NCBI RefSeq assembly: GCF_022458985.1
Contig: NC_061770.1
Coordinates: 2,481,001 to 2,545,000 of the forward strand
DNA from: Mugil cephalus
Taxonomy: Eukaryota > Chordata > Actinopteri > Mugiliformes > Mugilidae
Direction: 5' to 3'
Length of the DNA: 64,000 bases
The translations under genes and the position numbers were made by a program. This document shows, piece after piece, positions 30,151 to 47,735 of the stretch. The notes under the pieces are model-generated. The model saw only the letters and a list, made by a program, of their open reading frames with translations, had not been told where the DNA came from and ran no database searches. Each line of letters starts with the position of its first letter. The first letter of the stretch is position 1.

Positions 30151-31387
30151 AGGAGCGCTTCAGTACATGTCTGACAGTCAGACTGGGATATGTGCTACAT
30201 GAAATAATATGTACAGAATATATAGATAAAATGATGTGCCATCGGTATTTAAGTCCAAATTAAAACGTTTTTGAGTTTATCTGCGTGTGGTTTTGAGTAC
30301 CTATAGTATGCTGTCATGGCTAATTTATTTTTTTGTATTCATTTTGTTTAATTATTGTATTTTGTGACCTATAAGAATCAAATAAGCATTGGCTTTAAGC
30401 TATAATCTTGTACAGTACATCAAATGGCGACATTTATGTTTGAGCTGTACACTGTCCCTTTTAAAATAAAGCGATGGTGATGATTTTATCTGAATTATTT
30501 ATTATGATCTCTTATTCTGTGTGTACCTAAATCTGTGCAGGCATGATATGTATATATTTTATTAGCTATAAGTTGAAAAGAATTACAGTGTGTAAACTAA
30601 ATAATTATGCAATAGACCTGCAAATGTATGTATTTTCCTAATTGAATGGATCCATGTTATTACCTTAAATGTCTGCAATGCACCACTACAGCCCCCATAG
30701 AGTGACATATATTTCTTGAATAGAATAGATGAGTTTTAATAGAAACAGATGAGACAATTACACAAAACCACTGGTTACAGTGAACTTCACCAAGAAATCA
30801 AAACTGCCTTGATGACAATGTGGAACTGGGAACTGTGGACCATCACAAAACACCATTTTTATCTCAAACATAAACAATATTTAAATATCACACAAGCGCA
30901 GGGTTTTACAGTGTTTGCCAAAACATTCCATTCCACATGTTCATGTAGATAATTGCTCTCTAACATGGTCTGCATGAAAAATACTTTAACTAAGTACAAT
31001 TAAATATTTGACAGTTTAAGATAAATCTACATATCTCATCAAAGAAAAGGAAAAATAACAGATCTTTCTGAAGTTATATTACTCAAGACAAAACTATGTT
31101 CTAAATGGTTTATACAAATGCCAATGAAAACTCCTGCATTTTAGTCTAAAAATAAACAATCTATACAAAGTTGTATAAGCATCTGTGGGGAAAAAAAAAA
31201 AAAAAAAAAACTCTCAACATCTACCAGAATCAGTGGATCAGACCTTGTTTACTGGAAGAACATGACATGTGGGTGTGAATAATGATGATAAAATATATAT
31301 ATTTTTAAAGTGATTCCAGTTTGTATTTATTCTTAACTTTGTGGTATTATGTTACAAGTAACATGTCATACATTACTATGTCTGTCT
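30151..31387. other. Spacer between DDOST and ZBTB17 (includes ZBTB17 3' UTR)
   Basis: AT-rich. It has minus-sense AATAAA motifs at 31326-31331, 57 bases past the ZBTB17 stop, and at 30498-30503. There is an A run at 31190-31210. No exon was seen. Confidence 0.5.
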
Positions 31388-37617
<6,230 letters not shown>

Positions 37618-38760
37618 TGTTCTGGAGGCTTGAGGATACCGCACGAAGCTGGCAGGCAATCACAAACTCTGAGGATAAAACATCACAAGAGTCAGATGGG
37701 CTCAGGATGATTGTCAGCTTCACTGTCATTTTGCCATTCTTTTTTTATTCCCAATGCAAGAAACAGAATCTGTGTTTTAGAAAACTCTGTGCTCTATGCT
37801 ACAACCATCTCTATCGACAAGAGGTATAGAAACACAGCTTTCAATAAAAAAAAACTAATAGTATTTATTATATTATCACGAAGAAAGGGTATCCTGACGG
37901 GTTTGTATTGTTGCTCAATAGCAGTGCTGTCACGGACATGGCTTAAACACTTATCTGTGTTTTTAACACACAAAACAACCAGTCAAAACAGCAGCGATTT
38001 GATCAAAGTGAAATAATGGAATGTAACGTCAACTAAATAAACGCCCCAATCGACTGTATTATCCGGCGTAACAGTAGAATTAAATTTCAACTTGTGTCCT
38101 GCTGGCCAGGCACATATTTTGCGATGAAACTTCTCTACAAGTTTTGACAGCTTGGTTTGACGGTGCAATACATCGATTACAATTCCTCCATCCTTGCAGC
38201 TTTGTTATCAGGGATTAATTTAGCGTGCCTACATGAACGTTGCGAAGGCACAAGATGGCGGATCAACGAGTCGGGCCCGTCTTCGCTTCTCGTTGTTTTC
38301 AAAGCTTGCTCGCTTTTTTTCTCTTAGTGGTAACGCCATTTTAAAGGAAATTATCTCGTGAATTACCTCTGCGTTATCTCTTCTTCTCTCTGATTTCAAA
38401 CTGTAACGCCAGGCAGGTGTTACGGAGTGGTTCACTCAGTTAAGGGAAAAAAACAAATCCAATCGAGTTTTTCGGTGATCGATCCTGCCCCGCTAACTCC
38501 ATCCGGCGCCATCTTCTCCTCTTTGATCGATTGATAGGGACCGGTCGGCCGGATGTGTCAATGGAGCATGCGCAGTGCGAGCACTTGCATGGCTGATAAT
38601 AACCACGCGAGGGCGCAAAAGTAACGCGATATACTCTGGCAAATATATTTATTCGCAAAAAGCCTACTATTACATACAAATCAGCCCACTTGCCGAAACA
38701 TTTGGGGAAACGTAGGCATATGAATTTAACTGTCAAATTGAAATAAGGTATTATTATTAT
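37618..38760. promoter_or_regulatory. ZBTB17 5' region and presumed promoter
   Basis: The 38220-38640 part is locally rich in CpG. It has two YY1-type motifs in opposite orientation: aagatggcgg near 38252 and, on the minus strand, aagatggcgcc near 38507. A minus-sense acceptor precedes the coding exon (tttatcctcag|, near 37671), so at least one upstream non-coding exon is expected in this region. Confidence 0.5.
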
Positions 38761-38762
38761 TT

Positions 38763-38901
38763 AAAAAATGATAATTACTTCAACAACTCTAGACCTTTCA
38801 GAGCACAACAATTTGCAGTACATAAAAAAGCTGTTTTATGTGCTGCAAATTGCTGTGCTCTGAAAGGTCTAGAGTTGTTAAAGTAATTTTATAATTTTTT
38901 T
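38763..38901. repeat. 139-bp near-perfect hairpin (about 65-bp arms)
   Basis: The left arm (38763-38827) contains acaactctagacctttcaga; the right arm (38834-38901) contains its complement, tctgaaaggtctagagttgt. The loop is only six bases (38828-38833). The inner 45 bases differ at two positions, which become G-U type pairs in RNA. It could be a small MITE or a transcribed hairpin. Confidence 0.85.
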
Positions 38902-40105
38902 AATTTATTTATTTATTTATTTTTTTATCCCTTTATTTATCCCACAATGGGGAAATTGCATCATTTTGGAGGAAGTAATCTGTGGTCCTGTTGAACTAGA
39001 TTGATTAAAACACAAACAGGTTACTATTATTTAGCCCAGAACACGAACTAAAAAGAGAGACATAAATCACAATAAATGTAGATTAGACAAGGTCGATGTG
39101 TCTTCAGGGAATCTAGCATTTATTTAAAATATACCACAATATGTTATAGACAAAGATTTAGTGTGATGGGCACAGCATGGCCCAGGTACAATGGAATACA
39201 TTATAGCCACATAAAGACTTCTAAATTATTTGGCTTGAATAGCTCCTTTGAAAATCTATTTCTCATGAAAGGAGGGCCAGTGCTTCACGAATCCTTCCAC
39301 AGACAAAAGACTGATGGAAGAAGCATCTTCTATCATCTGTACTGTCACTGAATGCTTACTCTGTTTCACAGCAATTTTGAAAATGGTTTGACTTTTGGTG
39401 CTCACTGTTGCCTCACCATTATCTGGATATAGTATTAATCCAAACATACGTTGGACAAAGCAGCAGAGTGAGGCCACTTGAATTTTCCAGACTGTCTGAA
39501 TGGGCTAAAAGTAAATACTACAAGAGGAAATACTGTTTACAAAAAACAAAACAAGACAACCCTTGATATATATATATTTTTTTCAAAATAAAAATGATTA
39601 AATCAAAGTTGATTTCTCATTTGTCTGTTCTAATTAACTGTGTGACTCTCCCCCGACTCTAAGCCTGTACTTTTGAAAAATAGAATTTGTCCTGTCACAT
39701 TTCCATCAAAAGGTCGATGTTTATTGTCAAAGCCTTTTATGCACACAAGTAATAATATTCAATGAATAATTGTTGATGAGGAAAAATAATTTTTAGTAGT
39801 GAGTGTATGGGTTTAGAATGTATAACAGGACAGGAGTGAAATAGTGAACTGGTCATTTAATACATGTGCTGTTCCAAGCCCCTGTGTCTCATCATGTTAT
39901 CTGCAGGTATAACTTTTTACTTGTGTGTCTGACGACCTAACTCAGAATATAAATGAAAAGAAACAGAAATCGTTGCAGTCACGGAACGTGGACGTGTCTT
40001 GTCCTACAGAGCACTGGGCCTGCTCTGTGTAGTACAATCATGACAGTGTAGAGATGAAATACAGGAAGTACCATGAAAAACACAACAACAAGTGAGAGGT
40101 TGATC
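38902..40105. other. Spacer between ZBTB17 and HSPB7 (includes HSPB7 3' UTR)
   Basis: Contains a repeat scrap at about 38910-39000 (tttatttatcccacaatggggaaatt type), common in fish. A minus-sense AATAAA lies at 39720-39725, about 380 bases past the HSPB7 stop. No exon was seen. Confidence 0.5.
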
Positions 40106-43067
40106 TCAGATTTTGATCTCAGTGCGGAAGGTCTGTACAAGCTCGTGTTTGGCTGGATGCCGTCGTGCCCGGACCGTTAGGGTTCCCTCGGTGCCCAGGG
40201 ATGATGTCACCGAGGTGGGGTCCACATCTTCAGGTAGTTGACACTTGTGGGTGAAAGTGTTCATCACTGATCCGTCCTGCGCCAACTGCACAACAGAGAA
40301 CATTGGAGATGTACTGTGAGTGAAGAAGGATCTAGTGGTTCTGCTCATGTTCAGGGCATGTCTGGGTTTGCATTCAAACCACCAATAGCAACACTGAAGT
40401 AATATCATAACCACCTGGCTATTTGTGCAATAGCCAACAAAGTCATATACATTCTCAATAAAACCTGGGCTTTAATATCAGTCCATTTTTACGTTGGTTC
40501 CATTTTTTAAGCCTAACATTTTACCAGTGATTGTACATTTTACTTTAAATAGTTGTCAACAGAGACATGCAGCATCACAGACAGTGCACACAGTGCACAT
40601 ATGGATGGACAAAGGAATAAAATATAAGAATATTAAAAAGATAAAGATGTATAACAAACAAGGTGTGTTCAAAAAAAAATGAGTATGCTTAGATATGTAT
40701 ATTCACACTTCTCCGTTGGTGAGGATGCAGAAGTGCAGAACAGCAGGTATAAAAAATGTATGTATATGTACATGTAAGTAGGAGGAAGATTGCACATTCC
40801 ACGGGATATTGCACATATGTTGTGGATCTACTGGGAGCAGGCCTGTACTGCTCTCTCGCACAGCGTGCGTAAAGGGGGTTGTCACTTATGGAGCTTTCCA
40901 GGGCTCTGACAGTCTCATACAGGGGGTGGGAGGCATTGTCCGTGATTGATAACATTTTCACCAATATCCTCCTGTCCTCCACCACCTCCACGGGCTCAAG
41001 GCTGCAGCCCAGGACAGAGCCAGCTTGTTGAGTTTTTTCCCTCTGCTGGCGCGATGCTGCTGCTCCAGCAGACCACACCATAGAAGATGGCCGACGCAAC
41101 CACAGAGTATTTATGCATCACATGCAATTGTAAATCGGCAGTAAATATCATAAAAGATGGTAATAAGTAATGCATCATGTGAATAAAAGCCATACAAGTT
41201 TTTTTTTAAATTTGTTGGTGCTTGCTTTCAGTGGACTGGATCTTCTGCCAGGGGGCATGAGAGAGGGCAGTTCATGTCCTGGATGGGTCCAATGCATGAT
41301 TGTATTACTATGATTCTTTACAGTTCTGCTGTGGAGATGACAAACAAAAACTCAACAGTTCTCCAACAGTTATAGAAATAAAGAATGATGAAAAAGTTCC
41401 TGATGTCCAAAAAGTGCCTGTTAAATTACCACAGAGCCTTGTTTAATATGATGTGAGTCCCAGGGTTAAATTGTGGAAATTAACAAATGACACTTCCAAA
41501 AGCTGCTCACCTTTTCTGCACGAACTTCTATCTGGTTGTTGGAAGTGGTAACTATGACATCTTCAGGGGAGAAGTCTCGCACGTCAACTGTGAACTGGTA
41601 CGAATCGTCAAGCGTTTTGATGTTTCCAGCTCCGCCTGATTTCACCAAAAAGTGAGGAACAGTTTTAAAAGATGTAAGGAAATGAGGAGTCCAGTTAGGT
41701 GCTGTGTATCTACATATCTACATCCCTACCATTACTTTTCAACTACCTGTTGATGACTATAAATACATCTGGCATGGGAATTCTTGGCTGGTCATTGGTA
41801 GATTGATTTCAAAGACTACTTCATATCACTGATAGATTTGCTGTTTTCACAAAACACAAACATTATATAATGTTCCTCAGTGCACCTGGGTTTACAATGA
41901 TAAAACACAATTTGAATTTCATAAAACAATGTGAATGTGTTCAGTTCAGTGGAGTAGGTACAAACCGGCAGAACCAGCTTTTCACATCGATTCACACACT
42001 TTTGGATTGACAGCATAATTAACATAGTTGGAAAAAAAGTTCCTCCAGGACCTCCCTGTATACTCTCACCACCAGGAGGAAGCCAGGACCCACTGCACCA
42101 GTGTAGGCTCTGACAATGGGTCCAAGGATTTTACCACATTAACTAAAGGCAGTCAGGGTGCTGTTGTCCAGCCCGTAGAGGTCTGTTCATCCCTCTATCC
42201 TCCCCAGACCATCACTGACCCACCACCAAACATGTCATGCTGAATTATGTCACAGACAAGATAACGTTCTTCACAGCTTATCCAGACCCTTTCAGGCTTT
42301 TCCACTTGTGCTCAGGGTGAACCTGCTCTCATCTGTGAAGAGCACAGAGCTCCAGGTGGTCCTGCTAATTGTCGTGCTATATGGCAAATGGCAATCGAGC
42401 TCCGAGGTGTCAGTCAGTGAGCACAGGGTCCACTAGTAAAAAACTGTCAGGAAGTGTCATGGCCTCTACTGCTGGTTTGGGGATCCTCTCATTGTTGACC
42501 CTCTTGAGTGAAGCTGCAGAAACTGATTAACCTCCTCTGCTACTTAACTGAACAGATCAATATCCCACATGAATTGACTTGCTGTATTGTACAACAGACA
42601 GCCACACAAGATATACTCTGATGCTCTACCGACCGAGCAATCCAGGACCAGAAATGGCTGTTTCAAAAAAAAAAAAAGAAAAAAAAGAAAAAGGATTTTA
42701 TGTCTCTTCTTAGTACTCAGCTATTCTCAGGAGTTAGTTGGTCTTCATTTCAATGTAAGGTAACGTAAGGCACACAGTTGGTTTATCAGAACTTAACCGT
42801 ATAAATTAAAAATAACAATCTGAAAGAGGCTAAGTAGATCAATAAAGTCTCATTTTATGTTACCTTATCTTATATCTATCTCATCTATTTTATATTACAC
42901 ATAAAGGAAAGCAGTCTGGTATATTGTCCCCACTGACTCAGAGCTCAGTAATGGATTATGTGGTATTACATGACTTCACACACCACCAGACTGGAAATAA
43001 GTGTATAAGTGTGTGCGAATGATATTACCTCTGACGTTAGTGTGATGTTTAGTGTGTGTGTGTGTGT

Positions 43068-43110
<43 letters not shown>

Positions 43111-43260
43111 TGTCTGTCTGTCTGTCTCTGTGTGTCTGTGTGTGTACCCTGGTCACCGGGCAACCATCTGGTCATTCCTTATGCAGGCGTCATCCCAAAT
43201 ACTCGGTATGTGAAGTCACACTGCTGGCGGTAAGTCCAACATTCTTGGGTTTTTATGTAC

Positions 43261-43298
<38 letters not shown>

Positions 43299-44070
43299 TC
43301 TCCTGCTTTCTCTTTTAGCACCCTAAAGCTTCTCCCCTGAACCTATGGGATACAAACCAAAACAATGCTGCTCTGCCCCTGACACATGGAGCACATGGGC
43401 TGTGAGTCCACTTAAATATCAAATATCCCCCATTTGCACACTCCCAGTGAACTCCTACAGAGCACTTGAGAACTAGACACAAGACACACAACAGAAAGGT
43501 AAAAATGTTATCTTACTGTGTGTTTTAAAGAACCTCACATAGAAAGCAATTTATGTAAGAAAAAAAAAGTCTAACAAAAAGTCTTCTTTTCTTTCCATCC
43601 ACAGCACCATGGCTGAAGTCTTCATGAGAAAATAAACAAAAACAAAAAACTATTTGTCCAAATACATCAACCACACCAAAACCATTTTGGCTTTTGGACC
43701 CAGTCCTACCTGTTGTCTTTTCCCTGTGACATTTTGTATCACCGCTTTGTTCAAAAAAACACCACACACTACACAAATAGCTTTTAAGCAGAACCATAAA
43801 TCAACTCCACAGATGGTCAAGGCTCTCTCTTCAACCTGCTTTTGTTTTTATTTTTAAACCCAGTTTGGATCCCAAATGACTTCCAGAGACATGAATGAAC
43901 TTACTGGAAAAACCCAAGGTGTCGCTCCCGGGCCTCATGAAGGAACCAAAGTCCTCAGCGAACAGTCCCCGGCTCTTCTCCATATATGGGCTACCAGAGG
44001 ATGAAGTTGAGGACGATGTCTGGTGGAAACTACGCTCCGATCGATAGGCAGAGGAGTTGGTCACACTCAT
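40106..44070 (-). CDS. hspb7: HSPB7 (cvHsp): cardiac/muscle small heat-shock protein
   Basis: Small heat-shock protein of heart and skeletal muscle (family knowledge). Three exons: 43905-44070, 41511-41635, 40106-40285; 156 aa (human 170). The N terminus [17 protein letters not shown] leads into a serine run, then [13 protein letters not shown], which is diagnostic. The alpha-crystallin domain runs from about residue 60 ([38 protein letters not shown]) to about 140. The C terminus is QTFRTEIKI as in human. The start at 44070 is the first in-frame ATG; an upstream in-frame extension begins only at a TTG. Introns are full of repeats. HSPB7 is divergent from CLCNK across about 7 kb, as in human. 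Confidence 0.96.
40560..41345 (+). repeat. Dispersed retroelement-like repeat in HSPB7 intron 2
   Basis: The minus strand has a 136-codon open stretch reading [19 protein letters not shown] and [16 protein letters not shown], resembling degraded retroelement tail sequence common in fish. The plus strand around 41220-41340 continues the repeat. It spans most of the intron between exons 2 and 3. Confidence 0.5.
42030..42560 (+). mobile_element. Degenerate DNA-transposon-like repeat
   Basis: Contains ctcatctgtgaagagcacag, then tatggcaaatggcaatcgag, then a gtgagcacagggtccactag block and aagctgcagaaactgattaa. These blocks occur in this order in a common teleost transposon whose name I cannot assign with confidence. 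No intact open frame. Confidence 0.5.
42611..42652 (-). other. tRNA-Lys-like 5' fragment
   Basis: Minus strand reads tggattgctcggtcggtagagcatcaga, matching the 5' half of a tRNA-Lys (D arm, A box, start of anticodon stem). The 3' half with the B box is absent. The adjacent A-rich run at 42665-42705 suggests a SINE or retroposed fragment. Confidence 0.55.
43052..43145 (+). repeat. (GT)n / (GTCT)n compound microsatellite
   Basis: Long GT tract with a GTCT section, in HSPB7 intron 1. A second GT tract lies at 43265-43298. Open frames across them are repeat artefacts. Confidence 0.97.
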
Positions 44071-44300
44071 GGATGGCTGTGAATGCTGCGTAAGGCAGAG
44101 GAGGAGAGTAAAGGGAGCGAAGAGGGAGGTGGAGAGAGCTGATTCTTCTGTGGCTGCTCTGGGAGTCTTCCTCAGACTCAAAACTTAGAAAAGAATAGCA
44201 CAGATCTTCTGTCTTCTGTTTTAATCTTACTTTCTTTTTCTTGTTTTCTTACTTGCACGTTAAACTTATCGTTCTACTCTCCAGTGGCCACTCACTTGTG

Positions 44301-44314
44301 GCCCTTATATACTG
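44301..44314 (-). promoter_or_regulatory. Candidate TATA box of HSPB7
   Basis: The minus strand reads agtatataagggc about 235 bases upstream of the start codon. This would place transcription start near 44280 and a 5' UTR of about 210 bases. E-box-like CANNTG motifs (cacttg, cacgtg) lie nearby. Confidence 0.5.
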
Positions 44315-44840
44315 TCAAGTCCTGTCCTGTGTTGGGTTGGGAGGTGGCACGTGTGTCACAGCTCACTGGGAAAGAGTAATAGTGTTCTATATTTATCATG
44401 AGACGCACAGAGTGATGGAGAGAAGAGTCTGTGGTTGGAAAAGTTCTGCACATTGAATGGACTGAGGTTAAGAGAGAGAGAGAGTGGGATTTGATAGAGA
44501 GGGGTAGATAAAGAGCAGAGGGTGAGAGGGGCAACAGTTGTCATTCCGGACACACCATCCCTGAAATAGCTTTCCTATCCTCTCTTTAACTCTCCCTGTG
44601 CTCCATTGCTCCATCTGTTTCTGCTGCTTTCTTAATATTCAGAGCCATGTCTTTGACTGAAATTGGATCCACCCGTGGTTCTGCCAATAAATGAGAGTCC
44701 AGAGTTTCCACAGCATGATCTTCACATTCATTTTCAAGTGTTTTCTCAAAAAAAAAATCACACTTCAAGTGATGTGCTCCTGCATTTAATCTCTTTGTGG
44801 TAAACACACAACAACAGACGAAAATGCTGTTTTCCTCCCG

Positions 44841-44891
44841 CTGAGATAAAGCAAAATTATAAAAAGGAGTTAGCTCCTGCTCTTATCTCAG
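44841..44891. promoter_or_regulatory. GATA-motif inverted repeat
   Basis: ctgagataa (44841-44849) and ttatctcag (44883-44891) are exact complements, giving two GATA motifs in opposing orientation 33 bases apart. It lies about 770 bases upstream of the HSPB7 start. Regulatory function is inference. Confidence 0.35.
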
Positions 44892-45534
44892 AGGTTAAGT
44901 TAAGAGCAAAACAAACATGGAAAGAATGCACTTGAAAACAAAGCCATCAGCGGGGTCAAGGGACTTAGTAGTGACATGGCTTTGTGGCTATTAATATCTG
45001 CACAGAGAGCCAATCATGATTATAAAACACTCACTGCAATTTTCTCTTGTTAGCGCCGCTGACAGCTAATCCATTAAAATCCATTTATGAGCTATCTGAC
45101 GTTGCGTACTCGACTTCTGCTTCGTCATTTCAACAGTAGATCGTCTAAATATGTCCAACACACACAGAACATCACTGTTTTACATCAGAAACTCAGTCCC
45201 TAACATTCAATATCCACTGAGAGTGAGATTCAGTGTGGTCATTTTGAAGTTTGAAAGGTTACCCAGCATTGACAGCACACTGTGTTATTTTCCTCCAGTC
45301 TTATCGGTATCGAGCTCAGAGCTGCCTCCTGAAGGTCTAAATCCAGCCCAGCAACTCACCACCTCCTACCAGGAAGCACCCACAACCTCCTCCCCTCTCT
45401 GGTAACAGCAGTAGTATTGTCTACAGTGGACTTTTACTCAAAATTAGATGTCAGTCATTAATGTTTTGCCCTTACGATGTAACGATGTATGAAAAATTTA
45501 CAAGATCTATGTATATGTTGTAGGTGTGTGAGAG

Positions 45535-45539
<5 letters not shown>

Positions 45540-45595
<56 letters not shown>
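45540..45595 (+). repeat. (AT)n microsatellite
   Basis: About 27 uninterrupted AT units between HSPB7 and CLCNK. Confidence 0.98.
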
Positions 45596-45598
<3 letters not shown>

Positions 45599-46361
45599 TT
45601 TTCTGTGAATGGAAGGGGGGGTGTATGAATGGAAGCATCACTAGGGGGGAAGGGATGAGCAATGACATCTGGACAAGAGCTGAACAAAGATGAACGTGTC
45701 AGATTATAGACAGAAGAAGATTGACAAGGAGAGAGTGAAACAGTAGAGGGGACAACAGACAGACTGGCTTTATAATAATCTGAAATGAAAGAGATTAGAA
45801 GTTCAAGTTTGGAATGTGAGGACAAGCTTTCAACAGTAAAGCTTATGTGAATTTTTAAATGAATTATGACTAATGTGGTCACTTTTTCCATTTTACATCT
45901 GGAATGGCCGACAGTTAATAATGCACTTTGAAGATAATGAATATTCAGCTCATCATTTTCTGTCAAGTTTTCTGAAGAAAGCACTAATTTGAATGAAAAT
46001 AGTGACAGCTATTGACAATAAAAAAGAGGCTCATGGAAAGTGGCCAGTATGAAGAGTCCAGAGAATCACATCATCGTTTATTCTAAGAGATGTGCAACAG
46101 ATGATCTTGTTTAAACATCCAGTGTGATTACTACATTAAGGCATTCAGATATGTACAGCACGTCAGACCAATATGAAACAGACAAGTACGTACTGTGAGT
46201 CTTGTGAGCTTAGAACCAGGATAAATTATATGTATTCGGTGATTGTGCAAAGTTTAAAGACGGAGGTCAGTTTAAACATTAGATAAAACAGGCCATGTTG
46301 TCACGCCACTGACATTGACTAACCTCTACATGTACGTTGGTGTGTACATTCCTCATGTAAA

Positions 46362-46362
<1 letters not shown>

Positions 46363-46441
<79 letters not shown>
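46363..46441 (+). repeat. (CA)n microsatellite
   Basis: About 39 uninterrupted CA units, long enough to be highly variable between individuals. Confidence 0.98.
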
Positions 46442-46444
<3 letters not shown>

Positions 46445-46946
46445 TTGTGAGGAACATAGACATGATGTGTTCCCTAGCTCCTTACCCATGCAATCTTAAC
46501 TAAGTACCTTACCTTAACCCTTTTCCTCTCCCTTAACACAACCTTTACCCTAATACTAATTCTTCACAAATTCAGACCCACAAAGAAAAACTGCCAAAAT
46601 GCCCTTACAATGACAAAATGTCCCCACAACCCAATAAAGACCAGTCCACACACCTCACATGACTGAATTACGTCGTCTTCAGCTGCTGGGTATTACATAA
46701 TACTGTGGACAGAAGGGCAGTCATAGACTGGCTGCGCTGGAAGGTCATCTCATACTTGCTAGTTTATTTTCAAATCTTCATGGTAAGACTCTCCCAGCAA
46801 ATTAAGCTATGTATTTATTAATAACAATGCGCTAAGACTCATTTCAAGCTGATCTTCTAAGATGCTGGCCTTCACAAACTGTTCTTGATAAAAAAACAAT
46901 ATATCTATATAACAATATATAACAATATAACAATATTATCTATTGC

Positions 46947-47115
46947 AGTGGTTCTCAAATGGGAGTACAGGTACCCCTGGGGGTAGCTGAAAACACATGT
47001 GAGATTTTTAAGAAAATATATCAATGTTCATAAAATGAAATTATTTTCAGAAGGCCATTAAATTTTATTATCCTCAAACACCCATGTCCCTCATACCAGG
47101 ATAGTTTCACCCAAC
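46947..47115 (+). mobile_element. hAT-like non-autonomous fragment
   Basis: Begins cagtggttctcaaatgggag followed by tacaggtacccctgggggta, the terminus of a common hAT-type fish repeat. The far end is cut by the (TTCAA)n repeat that follows. Confidence 0.55.
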
Positions 47116-47129
47116 CTGGCAATCAAATT

Positions 47130-47460
47130 AATTCAATTCAATTCAATTCAATTCAATTCAATTCAATTCAATTCAATTCAATTCAATTCAATTCAATTCA
47201 ATTTCATTTGAAGACCTAAAAAGTTAGCCTGAAGGTGACAGGAAGAAACCTTGAGCAAAACCCAGCTCATATGGAGGGACCCATCTGTCTAAGGCCAGGA
47301 AACAGATAAGATAGAGAGAAAAGAAGAGCAGGAGAAACAAAGATAGATAAATAAACTTCTATCATAGATGCATACATCGACCTGACCTTAAAAGTAGAGA
47401 GGGTGTCTGCCTCTCGAACCCAGACTGGGAGCTGGTGGAGTGGGGTTGTGGCTAAAGCAT
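47130..47460 (+). repeat. (TTCAA)n and percomorph dispersed repeat
   Basis: A 14-15 unit TTCAA array (47130-47202) leads into ggaagaaaccttgagcaaaa, ggagggacccatctgtctaa and a tail reading aaaagtagagagggtgtctg. It is the same family as 17490-17800. Confidence 0.75.
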
Positions 47461-47479
47461 CATAGGTCCTCAACCCATC

Positions 47480-47735
47480 AGCGGGTCCAGTATCTGCTCC
47501 TTTGTGCGGACCAGCATGAGGACTTTTAGGTGGTTAACATTATTCTTATGCATATTCAGTTTTTCTTTTGTTTTTGTTTTTTTGTAAGTTTTGACGCTAT
47601 AGAAACAGGATGTGACATCATGATGAAACTTGCAAGATGCTGCCGCGTGCATCCCGTCTGTTTGGCCAGTGCAAGGCAAGACCAAGTCCAATAGGAAGTG
47701 AGGATGCATTGTCCATATTTATATAGAGTTTATGC
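47480..47735 (+). repeat. Dispersed repeat ending 'gtccatatttatatagagtttatg'
   Basis: The end resembles the widespread teleost terminus related to accatagactgtatataaa on the other strand. A similar end occurs near 49500-49550 (cccatgtttatatatagtct). Left boundaries are uncertain. Confidence 0.5.

Noticed and set aside
38255-38341. 28-codon plus-strand ORF starting ATGGCGGATCAA
   Set aside because: The ATG lies inside a YY1-like promoter motif, and the short frame has no homology or splice context.
40689-41099. 136-codon minus-strand frame in HSPB7 intron 2
   Set aside because: It resembles degraded retroelement sequence rather than a host gene, so it was annotated as a repeat.
43009-43340. 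Open frames rich in Cys/Val or Thr/His repeats
   Set aside because: They are translations of GT/CA microsatellites.
44071-44181. Longer HSPB7 N terminus
   Set aside because: The upstream in-frame start is TTG; the first ATG is at 44070 and fits the family.
45535-45984. 149-codon minus-strand frame ending in IYIYIY
   Set aside because: It runs into the (AT)n microsatellite and has no resemblance to a known protein.
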